A stretch of 64,000 bases of DNA, from the NCBI GenBank assembly GCA_024233785.1, contig JACKPD010000011.1, positions 1 through 64,000 of the forward strand, given 5' to 3'. Below are positions 18,245 through 26,393 of this stretch, piece after piece (within the stretch, counting starts at the first letter, position 1; every line of letters starts with the position of its first letter). Both the position numbers and the translations under genes were made by a program. The stretch is from Spirochaetales bacterium (lineage in GTDB: Bacteria; Spirochaetota; Spirochaetia; CADAEX01). The notes under the pieces were generated by a model. That model was not told the DNA's origin, made no database searches, and saw only the letters and a program-made list of their open reading frames with translations.

Positions 18245-18318
18245 GGGCGGCTAGCTCAGTTGGTTAGAGTACTTGCTCGACACGCAAGGGGTCGGCAGTT
18301 CGAATCTGCCGTCGCCCA
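18245..18318 (+). tRNA. tRNA-Val (GAC)
   Basis: The acceptor arms GGGCGGC and GTCGCCC pair with one G-T, the T arm is GGCAG-TTCGAAT-CTGCC and the anticodon stem is CTTGC/GCAAG with loop TCGACAC, giving anticodon GAC. The base before the anticodon (position 33) is C rather than the nearly universal T. CCA is not encoded. It starts 4 bp after the cheY stop, so it is probably processed from the che transcript. Confidence 0.9.
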
Positions 18319-18346
18319 TATGTAACTGTTTATCATGTAAAGATTT

Positions 18347-18382
18347 AATGCTTTGGGTTTAAACGCTCGAAGCATTTTTTTT
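18347..18382 (+). terminator. Terminator after che operon and tRNA-Val
   Basis: AATGCTT and AAGCATT form a 7-bp stem with a 16-base loop, followed by eight T residues. It ends the cheA-to-tRNA transcript. From here to 18558 the sequence is very AT-rich and I see no gene. Confidence 0.7.
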
Positions 18383-18558
18383 GCTCATTTTGGTTTCTAT
18401 GTGTAGAAAGATATATTATTATTATATTTATTGGATTTAAAACTTTTTTTAATTATAATGTTTTTTTTATAATAAAAAGCATTTAAAAACATAGTAATTT
18501 TTTTAGATATTTTAAAATAACAAATTAAATTTATGGTTATATAAAATCTATAATTAAA

Positions 18559-18966
18559 TCAGCCGCTGATATTACATAGATTAGTTTCAGCATCTTTCAT
18601 CCAGCTGTATGCGTTTTCAGTATTTGTAAAAATCCTTACAAAGTGATTCGATTTCTTATCTGAAATAGTTTCAAAAACACTTAATATTGTTTTATCTGTG
18701 AGCGGATTCACGATTACACCGCAGAGCGAACCTTTGAGTTTTTCCATGTTTTTTTCAGCAATTTTACATATTCTATCAACACTTGAAACAGGGAAGCAGT
18801 ACATGTTTACTTCGCTGTAGTCATACAACAGGCCGGTTCCGGCCTTCCACCTGCTGTCAGAGAGGATTTCATCAAGTATAATTTCTATTTTTCCAGGATC
18901 AATGCCCCCGCTGATTTTTACAGAGAAAAAAAGCGGTAAATTAGAGTCTGATATTGTATATCTCAT
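18559..18966 (-). CDS. STAS/SEC14-like small protein
   Basis: A 135-residue soluble protein. The alternation PLFFSVKISGGIDPGKIEII, GTGLLYDYSEVNMY, and a final VRIFTNTENAYSWM resembles small STAS- or SpoIIAA-like single-domain proteins, in which an extended strand is followed by long helices, but I cannot identify a specific family. No signal peptide or membrane segment is present. It is a lone minus-strand gene between the che operon terminator and a plus-strand permease. Confidence 0.65.
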   Translation of the reverse strand: MRYTISDSNLPLFFSVKISGGIDPGKIEIILDEILSDSRWKAGTGLLYDYSEVNMYCFPVSSVDRICKIAEKNMEKLKGSLCGVIVNPLTDKTILSVFETISDKKSNHFVRIFTNTENAYSWMKDAETNLCNISG

Positions 18967-19163
18967 TAAAGTCTCCCAGGACCGTGTATTTAGTAGACAT
19001 TTTAATAATTTTTCTGTTTAATAATATGACTTTTTAATAATTGAAAGATAAGACTATTTTGATTTGTAATTTTTAATAATTAACAATATTAGCATATCTG
19101 AATAAAAAATCAAGTCAAATATATAACACCCTACAGGAATATTTAGCAGAGGATTAACACCGG

Positions 19164-20129
19164 ATGATTAAAATATTATATTCATTATTTATTGTATTCT
19201 CCGGGCTGACAACAGGCTATTTACTGCAATTTTCTTCGTTGTTTCCATACGGGTCAATAAATAATGGCAAGGTTAGAAAAATACTGCAGAGGCTGGTTAT
19301 TATTTTTCTTAACCCTGTTGCTTTTATCGGATCAATCTGGATTCTTGATTTAAGGAAACATCAGCTTTTATTTATGCCTCTATCAGGATTATTGGCGCTG
19401 ACTTCCGGCGGTATCTTTGCTTTGATCACAGCAAATTACATGAAGATGAGCAGAAAAGAAAGCGGAGCATTTGTCGCCTGCGGTTCTTTTACAAATATCG
19501 GGAACATCGGAGCCCTTGTCTGTTATTCTTTTCTTGGAGAAAAAGGATTCGCGCTTGTCCCGTTTTATAAACTTTTTGAGGACTTATTTTATTATCTGAT
19601 CGGATTCCCTTTTTTACGGACATTCGGTATCAGAAAAGATAATAATCATAATTATAGAAAATTAGGCGTCAAATTCGATCCCATGTTATCTGCTGTAATA
19701 ATCAGTATTCTGACTGGGTTTATTTTGAATCTGTCAGGAATAAAACGCCCTGATTTTTTTAAACCCTTAAATGCGGTAATAATTCCGCTTTCCTCATTCA
19801 CAATGCTTCTTACAATCGGTATGGCTTTGAAATTCGGTAAAATGAGAGAACTCGCATTTAAAGCCTCAGCAGTACTGCCGGTAAAATATCTTGCTGTCCC
19901 TTTTATTACTTTTTTATTTGCAAAATACACAGGGCTCGGTGAGATTGACAGCGGATTGCCGTTAAAGGTGGTATTGATCCTTTCATCAATGCCTGTTGCT
20001 ATACTTGCAATGATTCCGTGCACGCTTTATGATCTGGACCTCGACCTCGCAAATACATGCTGGTTTTTTTCAATGCTTTTAATGGTTCTAACTGTTCCTG
20101 TTTTGAAAATATTTATAACTTTAATATAA
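19164..20129 (+). CDS. AEC family permease
   Basis: A 321-residue membrane protein with about ten hydrophobic segments and the half-transporter repeat pattern of the auxin efflux carrier family, including NPVAFIGSIW in the first half, CGSFTNIGNIGALVCY with its conserved Asn-Ile-Gly turn, and LSSMPVAILAMIP in the second half. Bacterial members export or import organic acids such as malate, but the substrate cannot be read here. The gene is single, convergent with the permease at 20153-21340, with only 23 bp between stops. Confidence 0.82.
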   Translation: MIKILYSLFIVFSGLTTGYLLQFSSLFPYGSINNGKVRKILQRLVIIFLNPVAFIGSIWILDLRKHQLLFMPLSGLLALTSGGIFALITANYMKMSRKESGAFVACGSFTNIGNIGALVCYSFLGEKGFALVPFYKLFEDLFYYLIGFPFLRTFGIRKDNNHNYRKLGVKFDPMLSAVIISILTGFILNLSGIKRPDFFKPLNAVIIPLSSFTMLLTIGMALKFGKMRELAFKASAVLPVKYLAVPFITFLFAKYTGLGEIDSGLPLKVVLILSSMPVAILAMIPCTLYDLDLDLANTCWFFSMLLMVLTVPVLKIFITLI

Positions 20130-20152
20130 GTCATAATTTAATTAAAAAAATG

Positions 20153-21340
20153 TCAGAATATTATTCCATAAGCCATTCCGGTAAAAGCTGATAAAATTAT
20201 AACAAGGCTTACATAAACAATAGTCTTTTTTAAGCCCAGTTCACTGTGAATTACAAGCATTGAAGGAAGGGAAAGTGAAGGGCCTGAGAGCAGCAGTGCA
20301 AGAGCCGGACCTTTACCCATACCTGCTCCTATAAGCCCCTGCATAATCGGAACTTCTGTGAGAGTTGCAAAATACATGAAAGCTCCTGAAATTGAAGCTG
20401 TTAAATTTGATATTATTGAATTACCTCCTAAAAGTCCGGCTACCCATTCTGTCGGAATAAAAGCCCTGTGGCCGGGTCTTCCCAATAGAAAGCCTGCAAC
20501 CAGAACTCCTGAAAAAAGGAGAGGAATTATCTGAATTGAAAAATCCCTGGTTGAAATTACCCATTCTTTAATTTCATCCTTTGAAAACCATTTGATTAGC
20601 ATAATAATGAGTGCTGTAAAGAAAATACCAGTAATTAAATACTTGTTATTATAAATAAAGTCCCACAGAGGAAATGTCCCTCTGGACTGGGCCCAATTAA
20701 GAAAAACAAGAATCCCTACCATAGAAAAAAGATAGAGTATATTCATTCCGAGAGTTCTGCCGTTGTCATCACTTATTGTCTGACTGAACATGCGTTCATC
20801 TGTCACTCTTTTTTCATCATCCTTCCTGAAGAATAAGTGCATAAGAAAACCGATAAGGAAAGCAAATGAAACAGCGCCGACTGCCCTGGCAAGACCGATC
20901 TGCCAGCCTAAAACCTTTCCTGTAAGGATTATCGCCAGTATGTTGATAGCAGGACCTGAGTATAGAAAAGAGACCGCAGGGCCGATTCCGGCGCCTTTTT
21001 TATATATTCCCTTAAACAAAGGGAGAACTGTACATGAACAGACAGCAAGAACTGCGCCAGAAACAGAGGCAACAGAATATGCGGTAAATTTATTAGCCTT
21101 CGGCCCGAGGTATTTTATAACTGCCTGCTGGTTTAAAAAAACCATTATTGCTCCTGCAATGAAAAAAGCAGGGACAAGACATAACAGGACATGTTCTCTG
21201 GCATATTCCTGAAGCATAAAAAAAGCTTCGCTTATACCGGATTGAACTGCAGTATTTGAAAACGGGATAAAGTAAGACGCAATAAAAACAGATAAAAGAA
21301 TAAGCAATCTGCTGTTCTGAGTCAGCGCTTTTTTAGCCAT
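20153..21340 (-). CDS. ArsP/DUF318-type permease
   Basis: A 395-residue membrane protein of the permease family once called DUF318 or UPF0718. Two inverted repeats each show the hallmark: CSCTVLPLFKGIYKKGAGIGPA with SGPAINILAI in the first, and ATLTEVPIMQGLIGAGMGKGPA with SGPSLSLPSM in the second. ArsP members export trivalent organoarsenicals, and related proteins are linked to other metals. It is followed on the same transcript order by a CPKC redoxin and lies beside arsR and arsC, so an arsenic role is likely. No ArsB or ACR3 pump is in the cluster. Confidence 0.87.
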   Translation of the reverse strand: MAKKALTQNSRLLILLSVFIASYFIPFSNTAVQSGISEAFFMLQEYAREHVLLCLVPAFFIAGAIMVFLNQQAVIKYLGPKANKFTAYSVASVSGAVLAVCSCTVLPLFKGIYKKGAGIGPAVSFLYSGPAINILAIILTGKVLGWQIGLARAVGAVSFAFLIGFLMHLFFRKDDEKRVTDERMFSQTISDDNGRTLGMNILYLFSMVGILVFLNWAQSRGTFPLWDFIYNNKYLITGIFFTALIIMLIKWFSKDEIKEWVISTRDFSIQIIPLLFSGVLVAGFLLGRPGHRAFIPTEWVAGLLGGNSIISNLTASISGAFMYFATLTEVPIMQGLIGAGMGKGPALALLLSGPSLSLPSMLVIHSELGLKKTIVYVSLVIILSAFTGMAYGIIF

Positions 21341-21352
21341 TTTTAATACCCT

Positions 21353-21595
21353 TTAATTGTTGTAATTATTTAAAATATCAATTATCTGATTTTTGGTTAG
21401 AATTTTCCCTGAACTTTTAACATCTCCGTCTATGGCAAGAGCCGGTGTCATCAGAACTCCGAATTCCATTATTTCGTTTATGTCTGATACTTTGACAATT
21501 TCTGCATCAAGATCTGTTTCGGCAAGGGCCTCTTTGGCATTGGATTCAAGTGTTCTGCATTTGGGACAGCCTGTACCAAGAATTTGGATTTTCAT
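21353..21595 (-). CDS. Small redox-active disulfide protein (thioredoxin fold)
   Basis: An 80-residue protein with CPKC at residues 10-13 (ILGTGCPKCRTL) and the cis-proline region MTPALAIDGD of the thioredoxin fold. It belongs to the family often called redox-active disulfide protein 2, frequently encoded next to DUF318 permeases. It is the first gene of a two-gene minus operon with the permease, 12 bp upstream, and divergent from arsR. A role in supplying thiols to arsenic chemistry is inferred from position. Confidence 0.88.
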   Translation of the reverse strand: MKIQILGTGCPKCRTLESNAKEALAETDLDAEIVKVSDINEIMEFGVLMTPALAIDGDVKSSGKILTKNQIIDILNNYNN

Positions 21596-21673
21596 ATTTT
21601 CTCCTTATGTTTATAAATTATATTATGTTCAAATTGCTAATCCATCTTTGTATAGATTTAAACAGTTAAGCTA

Positions 21674-21693
21674 ATATGGCAATATAGCCATAT
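21674..21693. promoter_or_regulatory. Probable ArsR operator
   Basis: ATATGGC-N6-GCCATAT is a perfect 7-bp inverted repeat in the 169-bp divergent space between the redoxin/permease operon and arsR-arsC. Related half-sites TATATGAGGT (21691-21700) and TATATCAGGT (21711-21720) follow. The position lets one repressor control both directions. Confidence 0.6.
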
Positions 21694-21764
21694 ATGAGGT
21701 GATTTGTCAATATATCAGGTTGCTAATCATTTAATATAAATGTAAAATATATCAGGGTGTAATA

Positions 21765-22097
21765 ATGACAGAAGATGAAAAATATAAAAGCGAGGGGCGG
21801 GCAGCTATTCTTAAGGCCATTTCCCATCCCTCAAGGATATTCATTGTAGATAAGCTTAATGAAAAACCTTACTGTGTATGTGAACTTGCGGAAATGATAG
21901 GTATTGACCAGTCAACCACTTCAAAACATCTTTCCATCTTAAAAAATGCAGGAATAATTGATGATACAAAAAAAGGGACAACTGTATATTATTCGCTTAG
22001 ATGCAAATGTCTGCTGGATTTTATAGGATGTATTGAGAATGTAATTAGGATGAATATTGACCGGAATAAAAAGTATATGGGAGTTGGAAATAATTGA
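21765..22097 (+). CDS. ArsR family transcriptional regulator
   Basis: A 110-residue winged-helix repressor. The recognition region is IDQSTTSKHLSILKNAGII and the metal-sensing motif is CVCELAEMIG at the start of the DNA-binding helix, which matches the arsenite-binding CVC site of classical ArsR. Additional cysteines, RCKCLL and CIENV, lie in the C-terminal part and might bind metal too. Its stop overlaps the TTG start of arsC by 4 bp, and it faces the redoxin/permease operon across a palindromic operator. Binding of As(III) or a related thiophilic ion is the expected signal. Confidence 0.9.
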   Translation: MTEDEKYKSEGRAAILKAISHPSRIFIVDKLNEKPYCVCELAEMIGIDQSTTSKHLSILKNAGIIDDTKKGTTVYYSLRCKCLLDFIGCIENVIRMNIDRNKKYMGVGNN

Positions 22098-22528
22098 AAG
22101 AAAAACCAAAAATACTGTTCCTGTGCACAGGAAATTCCTGCAGAAGCCAGATGGCCGAAGGTTGGGCCAGATACCTTATTCCGGATATCGCGGAAACCTG
22201 GTCTGCAGGAATTGAAAAACATGGATTAAATATGAACGCGGTAAAGGTTATGAAAGAAGCCGGAGTAGATATATCCTCTCATAAAAGTAAAATTACATCA
22301 GAACTTCCTTACCAGAATTTCGACTATGTTATTACAGTCTGTGATCATGCAGGAGAAAACTGTCCATTTTTCCCGGCAAAAACAAAAATTATACATCACA
22401 GTTTTGATGACCCGCCCCGTCTTGCAAAAAATGCCGTAAATGAAGAGGATGTTCTTAAAATTTACAGACGGGTAAGAGATGAAATCAGGGATTATGTTTT
22501 AACACTTAAAGAGGTAATATCCGGCTGA
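22094..22528 (+). CDS. arsC: Arsenate reductase, thioredoxin-coupled type
   Basis: A 144-residue low-molecular-weight phosphatase fold ArsC that reduces arsenate to arsenite. The phosphate-binding loop with first cysteines is FLCTGNSCRSQMAEG (C11 and C16), and the redox pair is VCDHAGENC, matching the Staphylococcus/Bacillus type that relays electrons to thioredoxin. The start is TTG at 22094, overlapping arsR by 4 bp, so translation is coupled. The neighbouring CPKC redoxin could be the electron partner. Confidence 0.93.
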   Translation: MKEKPKILFLCTGNSCRSQMAEGWARYLIPDIAETWSAGIEKHGLNMNAVKVMKEAGVDISSHKSKITSELPYQNFDYVITVCDHAGENCPFFPAKTKIIHHSFDDPPRLAKNAVNEEDVLKIYRRVRDEIRDYVLTLKEVISG

Positions 22529-22569
22529 TGGTGAAAATACTTTTTCTGAAAAGCTGATTAGAATTATTT

Positions 22570-24738
22570 TCAATATTCATTTATTAAATCAGCAAGCGGA
22601 TAATAATGCTTCAGGATCTCTTCCGCTGAAAATCCTTCAGATGCCATCCCTGCCGCTCCGGTCTGACACATCCCGACTCCGTGCCCCCATCCGGCTCCTG
22701 CAAAAATAAAGAATTGAGGAACCATATCTTCGCCCATTTTAGGCATGACAATAAAAAGATTACTGCGTAATCCGCCGAGACGGTTTCTTATCGAATCATT
22801 GCGTATTATTTCATTCCCTTTGCTCCCTTCAACAAGAACCTCATTTACCCTTCCGCTCATACCCCGGCCCCGGGTTGTAATCCTTAATATTGTACCTATA
22901 TCTTTCCCGATTCTTGCCTCTATTTCCTCTCTTGGAACAATAATTCTCCATCGGTATGAAGATTTATAGTAAAAGGGCGGAATTGAGCTGTATGACGGAG
23001 GTTCTGATAATATCCACCTGGTAAGCTCACTTGGGGACGGAGGATTGGTTTTAAATAAAAGCTGAGGATCGGTTACTCCAATTATCGGAGCATTCATTTT
23101 CCAGACACTTTCCGCTGATTCTGTTCTTCCTGCGGAATTGGCGGAATAGAAAGCATTGAGATAACTGTCATCATGTTTCAGAACCAGTCCTCGGGTTTTT
23201 TCTACAGCAGCAGTAGTTTTAATGTTTTCACCGGACAGCCCGCGGTAGAATGCGGAATGAATAGACCCGGAAAGGTCAAATCCCCGTTTTTCATATTTTC
23301 CCATATTCGCAAGTGTATAAGAGCGGGCAGCGACTGCCTGAGCGGCAAGCGCCTCTTCAGGCCAGGAAGAGGGCATCTCTGATGGAACTACAGAATAAAG
23401 GTATTCCTCAAGAGGCAGCGTGTTAACAATTGTAATTCCATTATTCTGAAAAGGTATAAAGGATATCCTGCCTCTATAGGCCCTGTCTTCCTGTCCTGCA
23501 GACTGATATCCGCCGCTGTGCGAAATATCAAATATAAGAGTAGTCAGAAATGGATTATCGTAAACAAGCGAGACCGGCTTCGAAACAGTTAGAACAGCTT
23601 CATTATCTGAAGAGAATATTTCGATATAATTATTATTAAAGACAATTCTGTAAATCTGATTATTATTACCTTTAAGAAGCTGTTCCCCTGACCGGGAAAT
23701 TATAATGAAATCCCCACCTGTTTTGATAAATAATTCACTTAATTTTTCTGCAAGTCCCACTCTTACCTGCGGCATCGAGTCTCTTCCGTCAGTAATTGAA
23801 ATTGCTTTGGGGACGGAGGATGAAATTCTTTTTTTTGCAGTAAATTCCTCCTTTTCTTTAATAATTGCAGGGTTATTTCTTTCAAAAACTGTGAGGATAT
23901 CTTCTGTTTCCCTGTCCCACGGTCTTATTGCCATTGATCTTTGAAGCTCTGAATATCCTTCTTTTAACCTGTTTTGAGCAAGAAGGGTTTTAGCTAGATA
24001 AGGCCGTGCCTGTGTGATATTGGAATCCTGTTTTAGAGCTGTACGAAGATGTTTTTCAGACAAATCGAAATCATTATTTTTAAAATACAGTATTCCAAGT
24101 GCAAAATGCGATAGAGGAAAGTAATCCTTTATTCTGATGGAAGATTCAAATGAGTATATCGCTTTATCTGTTTCGCCGCTATTTTGATATGCCCATCCGG
24201 TAAAAAAAAGCATTTCTGATAATTCATCCATTTGTGATTTTTTTTGTTCAATATCATCCCGGGAATTTAAAGTAATATTCCGGATTAAAGATTCAGTTTT
24301 ACCAACATACCCTTTATTATTTCCGGATAAAAAGAGCGGCAGGGCGCTGTCTTCCCAATTTGAAAATGTCCTGTTACTGTCTTTAGAATCGGGTTCATTT
24401 TGATTGTTTGTTTCAGATAAGAAACTTCCTGATTTTAATAATTCTGCTGCTTCTGAAAGGCGTCCTGACTCTTCGAAGAGCCTTGCCAGACTAAGTACAG
24501 CATCGGAATTTGATGGATCTTCCAGAATAATTCTTTCAAACAGGGAGACAGATTCATTAAAATCACCGTCATAATATGCTGAAACAGCAGTCATTAAATT
24601 TATGCTGTTCTCTGCAGGATTATCTTTTTTAATTACTTCTACAGCTTCACATCCAGCTATAAACGTGAGAAAAAATAAAAAGAAAGAAAAGATATTATTA
24701 AAAAAATGAAATTGTGTTTTAATTTTAAATGCATTCAT
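22570..24738 (-). CDS. TPR lipoprotein with SpoIID/LytB domain
   Basis: About 722 residues. The N-terminus is a lipoprotein signal (FFLFFLTFIAGC). Tetratricopeptide repeats occupy roughly 50-290 (for example PSNSDAVLSLARLFEESGR and FALGILYFKNNDFDLSEKHL). The C-terminal half is a SpoIID/LytB domain with EEYLYSVVPSEMPSSWPEEA, AVAARSYTL and GWGHGVGMCQTGAAGMA, the conserved catalytic-type segments. SpoIID proteins cleave peptidoglycan glycan strands; non-sporulating bacteria have relatives of uncertain role. Two GGGACGGAGG copies fall between and inside domains. The frame also has an ATG at 24765; neither start has a good ribosome site. Confidence 0.88.
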   Translation of the reverse strand: MNAFKIKTQFHFFNNIFSFFLFFLTFIAGCEAVEVIKKDNPAENSINLMTAVSAYYDGDFNESVSLFERIILEDPSNSDAVLSLARLFEESGRLSEAAELLKSGSFLSETNNQNEPDSKDSNRTFSNWEDSALPLFLSGNNKGYVGKTESLIRNITLNSRDDIEQKKSQMDELSEMLFFTGWAYQNSGETDKAIYSFESSIRIKDYFPLSHFALGILYFKNNDFDLSEKHLRTALKQDSNITQARPYLAKTLLAQNRLKEGYSELQRSMAIRPWDRETEDILTVFERNNPAIIKEKEEFTAKKRISSSVPKAISITDGRDSMPQVRVGLAEKLSELFIKTGGDFIIISRSGEQLLKGNNNQIYRIVFNNNYIEIFSSDNEAVLTVSKPVSLVYDNPFLTTLIFDISHSGGYQSAGQEDRAYRGRISFIPFQNNGITIVNTLPLEEYLYSVVPSEMPSSWPEEALAAQAVAARSYTLANMGKYEKRGFDLSGSIHSAFYRGLSGENIKTTAAVEKTRGLVLKHDDSYLNAFYSANSAGRTESAESVWKMNAPIIGVTDPQLLFKTNPPSPSELTRWILSEPPSYSSIPPFYYKSSYRWRIIVPREEIEARIGKDIGTILRITTRGRGMSGRVNEVLVEGSKGNEIIRNDSIRNRLGGLRSNLFIVMPKMGEDMVPQFFIFAGAGWGHGVGMCQTGAAGMASEGFSAEEILKHYYPLADLINEY
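23034..23043 (+). repeat. Dispersed repeat GGGACGGAGG, copy 5
   Basis: Exact 10-mer with a preceding G, antisense to the SpoIID gene, where it is read as Pro-Pro-Ser-Pro in a loop of the SpoIID domain. A truncated GACGGAGG lies 33 bp upstream at 22994-23001. Confidence 0.8.
23810..23819 (+). repeat. Dispersed repeat GGGACGGAGG, copy 6
   Basis: Exact 10-mer with a preceding G, antisense to the SpoIID gene, read as Ser-Ser-Val-Pro in the linker between TPR and SpoIID domains. Confidence 0.8.
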
Positions 24739-24846
24739 TGGTAAATAATTATATATCAAAAACATAAATATAGATAATAGAAAGCGCTCTATTTCTTTTT
24801 AATAACAATAGTATTTATAAAATTATGAGTGATACGATAGAGGTAT

Positions 24847-25506
24847 TTATGCTGCCGGCTGAGGTGCTGTATCTGGAGGATGCCTGTCATCCGGGGCAAT
24901 TTCATAACCAGCGATATACTTTCTGGATATGTCAGTATTTGTGTTTTCCATTTCTGCCGAATCAATGATAAAAGCAATTTTCTGCCAGGCTTTTTCAACA
25001 GCTACCGAGAGCGGCAGGGGATTTTCCATTTCATTATTGTATAATATTGTATTTCCCTCATTAGTCATTAAAGGAATAAAATTTCCGGAAAATTCTTTTT
25101 TTTCGTTCATGAATTTACAGGATTTGTATTTGTGATTTCCGTATTTATCCAAAACACCTGAAAATGCAAATGCCCTGCATAATAACGGCCGTGCGGGATA
25201 GATCAGGCAGTGGTAATCGTTTTTTTCATCGAAAAAAATACAATTTTTTCTGTTTTCAATATTCTGAAATAAAGATGACAGGCTTTTGTTTTCTTTGATA
25301 ATCCAGAATGCGGCAAATAAGGCTTCAGAATAATATATTTCAGGTTCGTAAATGCTGCAGCAGCTGCCGCATCCCTTAGGGCATTTAATTGAGTAATCAG
25401 AAGCAAAAATGCCGGTTTTTATATCTATACTGCGGTAGAGCTGATCAATCAGGTTAATGTAACTGCTGATAACCGGAAAATTTTCAAGTAAATCAATGGT
25501 GTTCAT
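24847..25506 (-). CDS. YkgJ family cysteine cluster protein
   Basis: About 219 residues. The cysteine pattern CPKGCGSCC early and CLIYPARPLLCRAF later defines the YkgJ (zinc- or iron-chelating) family, whose function is unknown. A C-terminal Pro/Asp-rich tail ends the protein. ATG 25506 gives the usual family N-terminus; the frame is open eight codons further. It stands alone on the minus strand between the SpoIID lipoprotein and the divergent response regulator. Confidence 0.85.
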   Translation of the reverse strand: MNTIDLLENFPVISSYINLIDQLYRSIDIKTGIFASDYSIKCPKGCGSCCSIYEPEIYYSEALFAAFWIIKENKSLSSLFQNIENRKNCIFFDEKNDYHCLIYPARPLLCRAFAFSGVLDKYGNHKYKSCKFMNEKKEFSGNFIPLMTNEGNTILYNNEMENPLPLSVAVEKAWQKIAFIIDSAEMENTNTDISRKYIAGYEIAPDDRHPPDTAPQPAA

Positions 25507-25656
25507 ATTTTTGGTTTTTATAACAATCAATGATATTGATAAAAAAAAAATAATGTCAATAAGCAGTTATATATAATATAATATTCCCGTACTGTAAAAC
25601 AAACTGAAATATAAACCTGCAGTTTTATTTAGTTAATTCTATAAGGTGGAAAAACA

Positions 25657-25689
25657 TTGAAAGATATGTTAAAAAAAAGTAATGAATAA
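25657..25689 (+). CDS. Putative ten-codon leader minigene
   Basis: AAGGTGG at 25643-25649 is the only strong ribosome site before the response regulator, and 7 bp after it a TTG opens ten codons (MKDMLKKSNE) that stop at 25687-25689. The stop overlaps the regulator's ATG at 25682 by 8 bp. The regulator's own ATG is preceded by an A-rich stretch without ribosome site and its frame is closed just upstream, so ribosomes probably reach it by re-initiation from this minigene. Confidence 0.45.
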   Translation: MKDMLKKSNE

Positions 25690-26380
25690 AAAACAAAAAT
25701 TGCTTGTTGTCGAAGATGAAGATGATATCAGGGAACTGATTGCCTTTAATCTGGAAATGAGCAACATGGAAGTATTTAAGGCTAAAAACGGGGAAGAGGC
25801 GATTGAAATTGCTGAGCGTGAATATCCTGATATAATAATTCTGGATGTTATGCTTCCGGGAATCGACGGATTTGAAGTATGCAGATATCTGAAGAAAAAC
25901 GTTGCGACACGTGATGTCCCGATAATAATGCTTACTGCGCGCGCTGAAGACACAGATGTTGTCAAAGGGCTTGAGATTGGGGCTGATGATTATATTACAA
26001 AACCTTTCAGCCCCAGAATACTTATTGCAAGGGTTCACGCAGCCATGAGGAGAAAAAATGAAACCGGAACTGAACCTGCAGCACAAAGACATTTTAAAAT
26101 ACATGATATTATCATAGACCTTCCACGCCATGAAGTTTTTGCAAGAGGTGAATTTGTTAATCTTTCAGCTACCGAGTTTGCGATACTTAAATTTCTTGCT
26201 TCCAATCCAGGGTGGGTTTTTTCAAGAAGCCAGATAATTGATGCAGTAAAAGGGGGGAATTACCCTGTAACTCCCCGGTCTGTAGATGTACAGATTTTGG
26301 GGATCAGAAAAAAACTCGGCAGCCAGGGGCGGTTTATAGAAACAGTCAGGGGTGTCGGTTACAGAATCCAGGCAGAATAA
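25682..26380 (+). CDS. OmpR/PhoB-type response regulator
   Basis: A 232-residue regulator with a receiver domain (phospho-accepting D55 in IIILDVMLPGIDG, conserved lysine in DDYITKPFSP) and a C-terminal winged-helix DNA-binding domain (LSATEFAILKFLASNPG, then TPRSVDVQILGIRKKLG, ending in GVGYRI). It is closest in layout to PhoB. The sensor kinase follows 13 bp later. There are no phosphate-transport or phoU genes nearby, so a phosphate role is not established. Translation probably depends on a short leader reading frame. Confidence 0.92.
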   Translation: MNKKQKLLVVEDEDDIRELIAFNLEMSNMEVFKAKNGEEAIEIAEREYPDIIILDVMLPGIDGFEVCRYLKKNVATRDVPIIMLTARAEDTDVVKGLEIGADDYITKPFSPRILIARVHAAMRRKNETGTEPAAQRHFKIHDIIIDLPRHEVFARGEFVNLSATEFAILKFLASNPGWVFSRSQIIDAVKGGNYPVTPRSVDVQILGIRKKLGSQGRFIETVRGVGYRIQAE

Positions 26381-26393
26381 TAAACCTTAAATA

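Noticed and set aside
22994..23001. GACGGAGG in the SpoIID gene
   Set aside because: Only eight bases match, which is expected by chance a few times in the window.
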